Shown: positions 8,766-17,405 of the stretch, piece by piece
Position numbering within the stretch: position 1 is the stretch's first letter
Layout of the letters: every line of letters begins with the position of its first letter
Assembly (NCBI RefSeq): GCF_042140125.1
Contig: NZ_CP159473.1
Direction: 5' to 3' (one strand)
Length of the DNA stretch: 64,000 nt
Origin: Rhodophyticola sp017644125
GTDB lineage: Bacteria > Pseudomonadota > Alphaproteobacteria > Rhodobacterales > Rhodobacteraceae
Position numbers and translations under genes: made by a program
Notes under the pieces: model-generated
The model's input: only the letters and a program-made list of their open reading frames with translations
Database searches by the model: none
Told to the model about the DNA's origin: nothing

Positions 8766-9124
8766 GGGTCATGCTCCACTCGGAAAATGGGGTTTCGTCG
8801 TTCTTTACTTGGGCCGGCGGGAATGGGCAATCGCACGGGCGCGAATTCGCGGTAACCCGGATGCCACGGTTTTTCGCCGAGCGGGGGCATCCGCGAGATT
8901 TGGGGTTGCAGCGACTCAGGCCGCCCGCTAGGCACCCCGCACTTGAACCCCTCGACGAGGAAAACCCATGGACTTGATGATCGTGACCCGCACGGCCCTA
9001 GGCGGCCTTGACCCGTAAACGCGGCACGATCAGCTAATCCTGTTCGAAGGCCGCCCATGACGCGGCCTTTTTCTATTTTCCCGACCTCATGCGGCGGCTT
9101 TCCATTTTGATTGGAGAGCACGAA
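8766..9124. other. Intergenic region with an unassigned transcript end
   Basis: About 360 bases between divergent ettA and a small plus-strand gene. No conserved ORF is evident; a 16-codon frame starting near 8968 (MDLMIVTRTALGGLDP) is not convincing. The region ends in a strong plus-strand terminator with no annotated gene before it, so a small RNA of roughly 100-200 bases is possible. Confidence 0.35.
9047..9073 (+). terminator. Rho-independent terminator
   Basis: Perfect 8-bp stem AAGGCCGC / GCGGCCTT with a 7-base loop followed by TTTTTCTATTTT. It acts on the plus strand, yet no protein gene lies directly upstream on that strand. Confidence 0.8.
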
Positions 9125-9340
9125 ATGACACCTCAATCCGTTCATCCCCGGCGCCGGAGCCCCGGCGCGGTGTTGCGTATCCTTGGCCGCTTGCTGGCCC
9201 GTCTGAAACCGGCCAAGCGGGATCTGCCGCCACCGGCCGATATCCCCGACTATCTGCGCCATGATGTGGGCCTGCTGCCGCAGGCCCGGCCGCCGCGGTC
9301 GGTCGACCCGCCGCCCCGGATCAACATATTCAACCTCTAG
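9125..9340 (+). CDS. Small basic protein, DUF1127-like
   Basis: A 71-residue protein starting at the ATG at 9125, preceded by GGAGAGCAC. The N-terminal half is very basic (PRRRSPGAVLRILGRLLARLKP) and is followed by DIPDYLRHDVGL, which resembles the D-(I/V)-G-(L/I) end of DUF1127 proteins. Members in other alphaproteobacteria have been linked to RNA metabolism and phosphate or stress adaptation; that is only background here. The match is partial and the protein may be a distinct family. Confidence 0.5.
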   Translation: MTPQSVHPRRRSPGAVLRILGRLLARLKPAKRDLPPPADIPDYLRHDVGLLPQARPPRSVDPPPRINIFNL

Positions 9341-9517
9341 CGCGCATCCCCCGCCGGCCCCGGTACCGGGGCCGGCGACCCCCGGCCGGGCGGCTTCCTG
9401 CCGGTTTCATTCAGACGTGTCCGTTCTGACATGGCAGCGTCATCCGGCGGGTGCAGGCTTGGGGCTCCGGGGGGATGCATTCCTCGGGCACGTTTCATTG
9501 AAAACTGAAGGTGACCC

Positions 9518-11500
9518 ATGACTCCAGGACGTTTCACGGGCCGCGCATGTTTGCTCGCGGTGGTTTCTTTGAGTGTTGCCGCGCCAGCGCTGGCGCGGAC
9601 CGATTATGTGGCCGATATTCACGTGGTGCCGGGCAGCGGCGGCACGACCGAAACGGTGACAGGCGTGGTGTTCCACGATCTCAGCCGCGACGGTGTGCGC
9701 CAGGATGACGAACCCGGTGTGGGCGGTGTGATTGTGTCGAACGGGCGCGACGTGACCCAGACCGGGCCCGATGGCAGCTATCGCCTGCCGGTATTCGACA
9801 ACATGACCGTCATGGTCAGCGAACCGGCCGCGTGGGACGTGCCGGTAAACGCCCATGGCGTTCCGCAGTTCTTCTACCATCACAAACCCGAGGGCACGCC
9901 CGAGACGTTGCGCTATGGCGGGCTGGCACCCACCGGTCCGCTGCCCGATGCGATCAATTTCCCGATGATCCGCACCGGTATCGACGAGGCGTTTTCCTGC
10001 GTGATGATGGGCGATACCCAGCCCTATTCGAATACCGAGGTCGGCTATGTCCGCGACGGCGTGCTGGACAGCCTCCTGGACCGCGATCTGAGCGACGCGG
10101 GGTGCATGGTGATGCTGGGCGACGTGATGGGCGACGATCTGAGCCTGCTGCCGCGGTTCATGGATGTCTTTTCGGTGCTGGACCTGCCGCAATACTATAT
10201 CCACGGGAACCATGATTTCGACTTCGATGCCTCCAGCGACGTGCATTCCGCCGATAGCTGGCGCCAGATCTACGGCCCCAATTACTACAGCTTCGAGATG
10301 GGCGAGGTGCTTTTCGTGGCGCTGGACAACGTGGTCTATCCCTGCGGTCCGGAAGACAGCGGCCCCGGCGGGCGCGATGCCTGCGCCGACCCCGAGCGGA
10401 CGGTCTATAACGGCCGGGTGACCGACGACCAGATGGCCTGGCTTGAGGCGACGCTGGCACTGGTGCCGGAGGACCGTCTGGTGGTGCTGATGCATCACAT
10501 TCCGTTCGTGTCCTTCATCGACAGCAACACCGGGCGGCACCAGACGGACAATCTGGCCCAGATCCACGAGATGCTGGCGGGGCGGCCCGCGGTCTCCTTC
10601 TCGGGCCACACGCATACGTTCGAATATCTGGCCGCCGGCGAGTGGTACCAAGGCTGGGAAGAGCAGGTGGGCGTCACCCGGCTGCCCTTCGACCATGTGG
10701 TGGGCGGCGCGCCCTCGGGCAACTGGTTCTTCGGCGATCTGAGCTTCGATGGCACTCCGATGTCCTTTGCGCGGGGCGGTACACCGCCGGGCTACATGAT
10801 CGTGGAGTTCGACGGTTCGGATTTCGTGGTGAATTTCCATGCCGCGAACCAGAGCCCCGACCGTCAGATGGCGCTCAGCTTCAACACGCCTCAATTCCGC
10901 GACTGGTTCACCGAGCTGTTCGCCTGGACCGAGGCGCGGGACGACACAAGTACCGACGCCCCGCCGCTGACTGTGAACGATCTGGCCGATGTGAAACTGT
11001 TCACGCCGGAGGAACTGGGGGAGGGCGTCTATCTCACGGCCAATGTCTGGAACGGAACGCGGAACAGCCGTGTGATGGCCCAGATCGGCGACGGCCCGAT
11101 GATGGAGATGACACGGACGCAGGCCGGCAATGGCGAGGATGTTCTGACAGGGGCGGAGTATGCCGATCCGTTCTCGGTCCCGCGGCAGATGACCGTTGGG
11201 CGCTATGCATGGCAATCGCAATCGGGCGATGCGCGGGCGCAGGGCTTCGAGATCTGGCAGGGCCGGCAGTTCGGCCCCGCGGTCCCGCAATCGGCTGAGG
11301 CCTGGATGATCGCCGACAGTTCCTCTCACCTCTGGCGGCTGGAAATGCCCGCCGATCTGCCCGAGGGCGCCCATGTGATCACCGTGACCGCCACCGATCA
11401 GCACGGGCGCGAATGGCGGGACCGGATCACCTTCGAAGTACGCAGCGAACGGCCCGTGCCGCTATGGGACAACAGCCTCTGGGAAGACCCCACGAACTGA
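9518..11500 (+). CDS. Secreted calcineurin-like phosphoesterase
   Basis: A 660-residue exported metallophosphoesterase. A signal peptide covers about residues 1-27 (LLAVVSLSVAAPALA). An SdrD B-like fold follows at about 40-115 (GVVFHDLSRDGVRQDDEPGVGG). The metallophosphatase core shows GDTQPY (in place of the usual D-x-H), GDVMGDD, GNHDFD and GHTHTFEY. A C-terminal all-beta region covers about the last 170 residues. This matches the 'calcineurin-like phosphoesterase C-terminal domain' secreted family. The start follows AAGGTGA by five bases. A strong terminator lies just downstream, so it is probably monocistronic. The substrate is unknown. Confidence 0.88.
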   Translation: MTPGRFTGRACLLAVVSLSVAAPALARTDYVADIHVVPGSGGTTETVTGVVFHDLSRDGVRQDDEPGVGGVIVSNGRDVTQTGPDGSYRLPVFDNMTVMVSEPAAWDVPVNAHGVPQFFYHHKPEGTPETLRYGGLAPTGPLPDAINFPMIRTGIDEAFSCVMMGDTQPYSNTEVGYVRDGVLDSLLDRDLSDAGCMVMLGDVMGDDLSLLPRFMDVFSVLDLPQYYIHGNHDFDFDASSDVHSADSWRQIYGPNYYSFEMGEVLFVALDNVVYPCGPEDSGPGGRDACADPERTVYNGRVTDDQMAWLEATLALVPEDRLVVLMHHIPFVSFIDSNTGRHQTDNLAQIHEMLAGRPAVSFSGHTHTFEYLAAGEWYQGWEEQVGVTRLPFDHVVGGAPSGNWFFGDLSFDGTPMSFARGGTPPGYMIVEFDGSDFVVNFHAANQSPDRQMALSFNTPQFRDWFTELFAWTEARDDTSTDAPPLTVNDLADVKLFTPEELGEGVYLTANVWNGTRNSRVMAQIGDGPMMEMTRTQAGNGEDVLTGAEYADPFSVPRQMTVGRYAWQSQSGDARAQGFEIWQGRQFGPAVPQSAEAWMIADSSSHLWRLEMPADLPEGAHVITVTATDQHGREWRDRITFEVRSERPVPLWDNSLWEDPTN

Positions 11501-11522
11501 CATGCCCCGGACATTGCGAGGG

Positions 11523-11553
11523 GGGCGGCGCATCCGTGCCGCCCTTTTCTTTT
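11523..11553 (+). terminator. Rho-independent terminator after the phosphoesterase gene
   Basis: Seven-base-pair stem GGGCGGC / GCCGCCC with an 8-base loop, followed by TTTTCTTTT, 23 bases after the stop codon. Confidence 0.85.
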
Positions 11554-11605
11554 GCGCCCAAGGGGTTGGGCTGCTACCAGACCGCTTTGACAGGTATGCA
11601 ACGGG

Positions 11606-12217
11606 GTGAGGCCCTTGCGAAGCGGTTTTCCCAATGCGCGGCCCGGCATGCGGGTGGGTCTTTTCGGCGGGTCCTTCGATCCGCCTCATGCAGGCCATGT
11701 GCATGTAAGCCGGGAGGCATTGAAGCGGTTCGAGCTGGATCGGGTCTGGTGGCTGGTGTCGCCCGGCAATCCGCTCAAGGCCGAAGGGCCCGCACGGCTC
11801 GACCGTCGGATGGCGGCGGCGCGGGCGCTTGTGCGGCACCCAAGAGTCGAGGTGACGGATATCGAGGCCCGTCTGGGCACGCGGTACACCGGCGCCACGC
11901 TGGAGCGGATGTTTGCGCTTTACCCCGGTGTCCGCTTTGTCTGGCTGATGGGCGCGGACAACCTGGCGAGCTTTCACCGCTGGCAGCGGTGGGAATGGAT
12001 CATGCGCAACGTGCCTGTTGGCGTGATGGCCCGACCGGGACAACGCATTTCGGCACGGACCTCCAAGGCGGCGCAGGTTTTCCGCCGCCACAAGCTGCCG
12101 GCTGCCGCCGCCTCGCGCCTGGCGATGTCGGAGCCGCCGGCCTGGTGCTTTCTGAACGTGCCGATGCTGGATGTATCGTCCAGCGAGATCAGGGCGCGGG
12201 GCGACTGGGTGCGCTGA
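11606..12217 (+). CDS. nadD: Nicotinate-nucleotide adenylyltransferase
   Basis: Adds AMP to nicotinate mononucleotide to form deamido-NAD in NAD biosynthesis. The nucleotidyltransferase signature GGSFDPPHAGH lies near the N-terminus and the second motif SSSEIRARG near the C-terminus; WLMGADNLASFHRW is the NadD substrate-loop region. The GTG at 11606 gives 203 residues. The ATG at 11648 (MRVGLFGGSFD) would give a standard-length enzyme and is a good alternative. In many Rhodobacterales nadD sits beside rsfS and rlmH, but here it precedes a PBP4-type gene. Confidence 0.93.
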   Translation: MRPLRSGFPNARPGMRVGLFGGSFDPPHAGHVHVSREALKRFELDRVWWLVSPGNPLKAEGPARLDRRMAAARALVRHPRVEVTDIEARLGTRYTGATLERMFALYPGVRFVWLMGADNLASFHRWQRWEWIMRNVPVGVMARPGQRISARTSKAAQVFRRHKLPAAAASRLAMSEPPAWCFLNVPMLDVSSSEIRARGDWVR

Positions 12218-12351
12218 TCGCGCACGGCGCGCCGCGCGCCGCGTTCCGGATGTCATCCATTCCGGATATGAGGTTTTTGTGAGCATCGAAAGGGTTGAGC
12301 CGCCCGCCGGGCTGCGGTTTAGTTGAATACGGCGACAGGGCTTTTTTTGAA

Positions 12352-13830
12352 ATGGTTTCTCGGCGGGTTTTCTTGAGTGGCGTATTGGCCGGGCTGGCGC
12401 AGCCCGGCTTTGCAATGCCACCCGAAACCTCGTTGAGGCCGCTGGTCCGTCCCAGCGGGCTGTGGCAGCGCGCGATCCCGTCACCGTCCGAGTTGATCAC
12501 CCAGGCGGCGCTGGGCGGGCGTGTGGGTTATGCGGTTGCCGATGCGCGTACGGGCGAGATGCTGGAGGTGGAACGCCCGCTTTACGGGATGCCACCGGCA
12601 AGCGTGGCCAAGGCGATCACCTGCGCCTATGGATTGGACCGACTGGGGCCGGGTTACCGGTTCCAGACCCGTCTGGTCGCCGGCGGGCCGGTCACCAATG
12701 GCCGGCTGGAGGGTGACCTGTGGCTGGTCGGCGGCGGCGATCCCCTGCTTGGAACCGATCAATTGAGCGCGATGGCAATCGCACTGAGGGAGGCCGGCCT
12801 GCGCGAGGTGACGGGCCGCCTGATGCTGGCCACCGGCGCGCTGCCCTATGTGAGGGAGATCGACCCGGAGCAGCCGGATCATGTGGGCTACAACCCCGCG
12901 ATTTCGGGGCTCAATCTCAACTTCAACCGGGTGCATTTCGAATGGGCGCGGGAGCAGGGGGAGTATACCGTCCGGATGGATGCGCGTTCGGAAACGCTCC
13001 GCCCTGCGGTCAGCCTTGCCCGGATGCGTGTCGCGGATCGCGATGTGCCCGTATACACCTATGAGCAGCGCGAAGGACGGGAGAACTGGACGGTCGCCCG
13101 CGGCGCGCTCGGCAATGGCGGCAGCCGCTGGCTGCCGGTGCGCCAGCCGCATCTCTACGCGGCCGAGGTGTTCCAGACATTGGCCCGCTCGAACGGGATC
13201 GTTCTTGACGGGCCGGGCGAAGGCCCGCCCCCCGAGAGCGGGAGCGTGTTGGTCGAACATGTCAGCGAGCCGTTGCAGGACATCCTGCGCGGGATGATGC
13301 GCTGGTCCACCAATATCACGGCCGAGGCGGTGGGGTTGAGTGCGAGTATCGCAGGCGGTGCGGTGCCCGGCTCGCTCAGCGCTTCGGCCGACGAGATGAG
13401 CGCCTGGATGAGATCCCGACTTGCGGCGCGGAACTCCAGCTTTGTCGATCATTCCGGGCTGGGGGAGGCCAGCCGGGTCCGCCCGCAGGACATGACCCAG
13501 GCTCTGGTGGCGGCGGGCGCCGATGGCATGCTGCGCCGCCTGATGAGGGCGATCCCAATGCGCGATGCCGAGGGCAACCTGCAACCCGATCATCCGGTGG
13601 AGGTCGTGGCCAAGACCGGAACGCTGAATTTCGTCAGTTCGCTGGCGGGATATGCGCGCGCGCCCACGGGCCGTGACTTCGCCTTCGCCGTATTCTGCGC
13701 CGATCTGGATCGGCGCGGCGCATTGAACCCGGCACAGATGGAACGCCCGGAGGGCGGGCGCGACTACACCCGACGCGCAAAGCGGTTGCAGCAGCAATTA
13801 GTCGAGCGATGGGCCGCTCTCTACACATAA
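12352..13830 (+). CDS. dacB: D-alanyl-D-alanine carboxypeptidase/endopeptidase (PBP4, S13)
   Basis: A periplasmic class C penicillin-binding protein that trims or cleaves peptidoglycan cross-links. The ATG at 12352 gives a 492-residue product with the leader SRRVFLSGVLAGLAQPGFA, whose twin arginine could mean Tat export. The catalytic set is complete: S84-V-A-K87, S319-T-N321 and K421-T-G. The insert between SxxK and SxN is typical of the S13 family. An in-frame TTG at 12295 would only add 19 residues upstream of the leader and has no better ribosome site. A bidirectional hairpin follows the stop. Confidence 0.92.
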   Translation: MVSRRVFLSGVLAGLAQPGFAMPPETSLRPLVRPSGLWQRAIPSPSELITQAALGGRVGYAVADARTGEMLEVERPLYGMPPASVAKAITCAYGLDRLGPGYRFQTRLVAGGPVTNGRLEGDLWLVGGGDPLLGTDQLSAMAIALREAGLREVTGRLMLATGALPYVREIDPEQPDHVGYNPAISGLNLNFNRVHFEWAREQGEYTVRMDARSETLRPAVSLARMRVADRDVPVYTYEQREGRENWTVARGALGNGGSRWLPVRQPHLYAAEVFQTLARSNGIVLDGPGEGPPPESGSVLVEHVSEPLQDILRGMMRWSTNITAEAVGLSASIAGGAVPGSLSASADEMSAWMRSRLAARNSSFVDHSGLGEASRVRPQDMTQALVAAGADGMLRRLMRAIPMRDAEGNLQPDHPVEVVAKTGTLNFVSSLAGYARAPTGRDFAFAVFCADLDRRGALNPAQMERPEGGRDYTRRAKRLQQQLVERWAALYT

Positions 13831-13848
13831 AGGCCTTCAGATACGGAA

Positions 13849-13882
13849 AAACCCGGCTCGGAGAAGTCCGGAGCGGGTTTGT
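13849..13882. terminator. Bidirectional terminator-like hairpin
   Basis: AAACCCG / CGGGTTT arms with an additional CGGA..TCCG pairing in the loop, lying between the convergent dacB and PLDc_N genes. A- and T-runs on either side let it serve both strands. Confidence 0.7.
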
Positions 13883-13902
13883 CCTTGCGCGAAACGGATG
13901 GT

Positions 13903-14094
13903 TTACACCCGGGCGCTTGCGTCGCTCTTGGGCCCTGCGATCAGCCAGGCGATGAAGCCCAGAACCGGCAGGATCAGAATGACCAGCGTCCAGACGACCT
14001 TCGCCGCGGTCGAGGCGCCGGAAGTGACGATGTTGTAGATCGCGTAGATGTTGGCGATCAGGACCAGCAGGCCCAAAATACCGTATTCCATCAT
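13903..14094 (-). CDS. Small two-helix membrane protein (PLDc_N type)
   Basis: A 63-residue protein with two hydrophobic helices (ILGLLVLIANIYAIYNIV and VVWTLVILILPVLGFIAWLIAG) ending in a short polar tail. The pattern KVVWTLVILILPVLG-x-IAW matches the phospholipase D nuclease N-terminal domain family, which as a stand-alone protein is a small inner-membrane protein of unknown role. The start is at 14094 (MM), after AAAGGAAAC. Confidence 0.8.
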   Translation of the reverse strand: MMEYGILGLLVLIANIYAIYNIVTSGASTAAKVVWTLVILILPVLGFIAWLIAGPKSDASARV

Positions 14095-14230
14095 GTTTCC
14101 TTTGCGAGGTGGACAGAAGCCTGTCTGCGGAAACAACGCGGCGCCCCCGGGTTTGGGTTCCAATAATAATTTGGGGAACCAATTTGTGCGCCGGCTGGTT
14201 GAGAGCCCGAAGATTGAAAAGGAGTATCTT

Positions 14231-14512
14231 ATGAAAACCGGTGGATACATCGCAATTGGCGCTGTCGCGGCTGTCGCAATCGTGGGCGCGATCTACATGA
14301 TCGATATCGATCAGACGCAGGAAGCCCGCTTGCCCGATGTCGACGTCTCCGTCGAAGGGGGGCAAATGCCTGAGTTCAACGCCGATGTGGGCGAGATCGC
14401 AGTGGAGAGCGAGACCGTCGAGGTCGAAGTTCCCGAAGTGGAGGTCACTACCGAGACTCAAACGATCGAAGTGCCGACGCTGCGCGTGACGCCGCCCGAG
14501 AATGACGGATAA
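14231..14512 (+). CDS. Small membrane-anchored acidic protein
   Basis: A 93-residue protein with an N-terminal hydrophobic helix (YIAIGAVAAVAIVGAIYMI) and a very acidic, valine-rich tail with imperfect VEVxVPEVEV repeats. The start is supported by AAAGGAG eight bases upstream. The tail probably lies in the periplasm. I do not recognise the family. It is divergent from the PLDc_N gene, with about 135 bases between them for promoters. Confidence 0.7.
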   Translation: MKTGGYIAIGAVAAVAIVGAIYMIDIDQTQEARLPDVDVSVEGGQMPEFNADVGEIAVESETVEVEVPEVEVTTETQTIEVPTLRVTPPENDG

Positions 14513-14599
14513 CGACCGACAGGTCTGAGTAGCAGCTAACGTCAGCTGGCATTCCCGGGGTGGTTCGAAAGAACTGCCCCGTAGCCGTTCATGGCCTGA

Positions 14600-15049
14600 T
14601 TACAGTACCATATGCCTTGCCCGCGCACCGCGTTCGATCGCGGCAGCATGGAGCCGGTCGATATCGAGCTGGTAGCGGATTTCCATCAGGAATTCGAGCT
14701 CGGTCTGCCGCAGCAGGCCGTCCGCGGCGGCAACGTCGCAGGCCAGCGCATAGGCCGTCTCGAACAGCCGGTGGGGCAGGGCGTTCTTGATCAGCCCGAA
14801 AAGCGCGTCCAGCCCGTCCTCCTCCTCGAACAGGTCGAACACGGTCTGCGACACGCGCTTCATCCTGTCGGTGTCGTAATCCGCGAAAACGGGCAGGTGA
14901 TTTACCAACTCCTCGATGGTGACAAGCTCGGCGGTTCGGATCGTTTCATCGGAGACCGAGACGGCGACCATGACGGCAACCAGCGCGTCCTGCGCGGAAA
15001 GGGAGGTATCATCGGTCACGTTGGGGGCTCCTGTGGGCATTTGCGTCAT
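14600..15049 (-). CDS. TerB-like protein
   Basis: A 149-residue helical protein with the TerB/DjlA-like arrangement of acidic helices: LSAQDALVAVMVAVSVSDE, an LVTIEELV segment and ALACDVAAADGLLRQTELEFL, where the DG...E element resembles a metal-binding turn. TerB domains occur in tellurite-resistance and stress gene sets; no other ter gene is near, so the tellurite label should not be taken literally. It is divergent from lysS with an 80-base gap. Confidence 0.8.
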   Translation of the reverse strand: MTQMPTGAPNVTDDTSLSAQDALVAVMVAVSVSDETIRTAELVTIEELVNHLPVFADYDTDRMKRVSQTVFDLFEEEDGLDALFGLIKNALPHRLFETAYALACDVAAADGLLRQTELEFLMEIRYQLDIDRLHAAAIERGARARHMVL

Positions 15050-15128
15050 TGGAATTTATTGACCCTGAGCCCGCGGGGCAATAGGTGCAGGCGGCGCGCG
15101 GCAAGGTGGCGCGGCTAAACGATGGAAG

Positions 15129-16715
15129 ATGAAAATGACCGATCTGCGCGAGACCGCACTCAACTCCAAGGCCTGGCCTTTCGAGGAGGCGCGCCGTTTG
15201 GTCAAACGCTATGAAAACGGCCCGCCCGAAAAGGGCTATGTGCTGTTCGAAACCGGCTACGGGCCAAGCGGCTTGCCCCATATCGGCACCTTCGGCGAAG
15301 TGTTGCGCACGACGATGGTGCGCCGCGCGTTCGAGATCCTGTCGGACATCCCCACCAAGCTGATCTGCTTTTCCGACGACATGGACGGGATGCGGAAGGT
15401 ACCCGATAACGTGCCGAACCAGGAGATGCTGGCCGACTATCTGCAGATGCCCCTGACGAGTGTCCCCGATCCGTTCGGCGAGCACGAAAGCTTCGGCCAC
15501 CACAACAACGCCATGCTGCGCCGGTTTCTGGACACGTTCGGCTTCGAGTACGAGTTCTATTCCGCCCGCGAATTCTATCGCTCCGGTGCCTTCGACGAAA
15601 CGCTTTTGCGCGCGGCCGAACGCTATGATGACCTGATGGCGGTGATGCTGAAATCCCTGCGCGAGGAGCGCCAGCAGACCTATTCGATCTTCCTGCCGAT
15701 CCACCCCGAAACCGGGCGTGTGCTGTATGTGCCGATCAAGCAGGTGGATGCGGGCGAAGGGACGGTCACCTTCGATGACGCGGAGGGGCGCGAATGGACG
15801 CTCCCCGTGACCGGCGGCAACGTCAAGCTGCAGTGGAAGCCCGATTTCGGAGCGCGCTGGGCCGCGCTTGGCGTCGATTGGGAAAGCTATGGCAAGGAGC
15901 ATGCCCCCAACACGGCGATCTATTCCGCCATCTGCTCGAAACTCGGCGGCAAGCCGCCCGAAGTGTTCACCTACGAGCTGTTCCTGGATGAGAACGGGCA
16001 GAAGATCTCGAAGTCCACGGGCAACGGGATCAGCATCGACGAATGGTTGTCCTATGCCTCCACGGAGAGCCTGAGCTACTTCATGTATCAAAAGCCGAAA
16101 ACCGCCAAGCGGATGTATTTCGACGTGATCCCGAAGGCGGTGGACGAGTATCATCAGCAATTGCGCGCCTATGCGGGGCAGGACACCGCGGCGCGGCTGA
16201 ACAACCCCGTGTTTCATATTCACGGCCACAACGTGCCGGCCTCGAACATGGTGGTCAGCTTCGCGATGTTGCTCAATCTGGCATCCGTCGCCCATGCAGA
16301 GGACAAGGAGGCGCTTTGGGGCTTCATCCGGCGATATGCGCCCGATGCCAGCGCCGAGACCCACCCCGATCTCGATCAGGCTGCGGGCTTTGCGGTGCGG
16401 TACTACAACGACTTCGTGAAGCCGCATAAGGTGTTCCGTCTGCCCGATGAAAAAGAGGCCGCCGCGATGCGCGATCTGGCCGACCGGCTGGCCGCCTATG
16501 ATGGCCCGCAGGACGACGAGGCGTTGCAGACGATCGTCTTCGCGGTGGGTAAGGATCACGGGTTCGAGCCGCTGCGGGACTGGTTCAAGGCGCTTTACGA
16601 AGTGCTTCTGGGCGCAAGCCAGGGGCCGCGATTTGGCGGGTTCGTGGCGCTTTACGGCGTCACCGAGACCATCGGGCTGATCGAGGACGGGCTGGCCGGA
16701 ACCCTCGCCGTCTGA
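15129..16715 (+). CDS. lysS: Lysine--tRNA ligase, class I
   Basis: A 528-residue class I LysRS, the archaeal-type enzyme that many alphaproteobacteria use in place of class II LysRS. The HIGH-equivalent motif reads PHIGT near residue 50 and the second signature KISKS is at 292-296. The C-terminal half is the alpha-helical anticodon-binding cage. Start candidates are 15129 and the in-frame ATG at 15135. It charges tRNA-Lys in the cytoplasm. No class II lysS is visible in the window. Confidence 0.95.
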   Translation: MKMTDLRETALNSKAWPFEEARRLVKRYENGPPEKGYVLFETGYGPSGLPHIGTFGEVLRTTMVRRAFEILSDIPTKLICFSDDMDGMRKVPDNVPNQEMLADYLQMPLTSVPDPFGEHESFGHHNNAMLRRFLDTFGFEYEFYSAREFYRSGAFDETLLRAAERYDDLMAVMLKSLREERQQTYSIFLPIHPETGRVLYVPIKQVDAGEGTVTFDDAEGREWTLPVTGGNVKLQWKPDFGARWAALGVDWESYGKEHAPNTAIYSAICSKLGGKPPEVFTYELFLDENGQKISKSTGNGISIDEWLSYASTESLSYFMYQKPKTAKRMYFDVIPKAVDEYHQQLRAYAGQDTAARLNNPVFHIHGHNVPASNMVVSFAMLLNLASVAHAEDKEALWGFIRRYAPDASAETHPDLDQAAGFAVRYYNDFVKPHKVFRLPDEKEAAAMRDLADRLAAYDGPQDDEALQTIVFAVGKDHGFEPLRDWFKALYEVLLGASQGPRFGGFVALYGVTETIGLIEDGLAGTLAV

Positions 16716-16815
16716 CCGGCGTACCGGGCGACGGGCCGCCATGGCGGGTTTGACCGGATCCCTGCGCGGTCTATCCTTTTTCATATCCGAAGACGGTGCG
16801 GGAAGGACGGACCCC

Positions 16816-17229
16816 ATGCGGCGATTTATTCTGACGCTCGGCCTGATCTGGGCCGCGGCCTGGGCGCAGGCGCAGGAGGTTCTGGCCCCGAACCCGGCCA
16901 TCGAATCCACCATCCAGAGCCAGTTCGAGGCGTTTCTGGCAGATGACGTCGCCACCGCATGGCAATATGCCAGCCCCAATATCCAGCGCCTGTTCCAGAC
17001 GCCCGAGAATTTCGGGCGCATGGTTCGCGAGGGATATCCGATGGTCTGGCGCCCGGGCCGGATCGACTATCTCGATCTGCAGACGCTTGGCGGGCTTGTG
17101 GTGCAGCGCGTTCAGGTGACCGACCGTCAGGGCCGGGTCCATGTCCTTGGCTATCAGATGATCGAAACGGAGGCCGGATGGCAGATCAATGGCGTCCAGT
17201 TCCTGCGCGCGCCGGAGGTGGGCGCGTGA
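16816..17229 (+). CDS. Exported DUF4864 protein
   Basis: A 137-residue protein with a signal peptide (LTLGLIWAAAWAQA) and a domain with the features of DUF4864, a small NTF2/SnoaL-like fold: QFEAFLADDVATAWQYASPNIQ near the N-terminus and a C-terminal sheet ending WQINGVQFL. The function is unknown; it is probably periplasmic. The start at 16816 places the signal peptide at the N-terminus; an upstream in-frame start at 16741 would bury it. Confidence 0.8.
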   Translation: MRRFILTLGLIWAAAWAQAQEVLAPNPAIESTIQSQFEAFLADDVATAWQYASPNIQRLFQTPENFGRMVREGYPMVWRPGRIDYLDLQTLGGLVVQRVQVTDRQGRVHVLGYQMIETEAGWQINGVQFLRAPEVGA

Positions 17230-17405
17230 AAACGCCGCCGCATTAAAGCTGCCTTAACTAATCTGCGCTAATCCTTGAAGCGTATCCGGCCCTGATTTGC
17301 GGGCCGGTCTCTCCGGACATGTGAACAATCGAGGTTGCCTTTCAGGGCCCCTTGGTCCTGCGGGGCCAGATGCGTGCGCGTTCCGCGCGCAGGAAAGGGT
17401 TTGAT

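Noticed and set aside
15009..17021. Long minus-strand open frame opposite lysS
   Set aside because: Antisense of a confident class I lysyl-tRNA synthetase; composition is that of a shadow frame.
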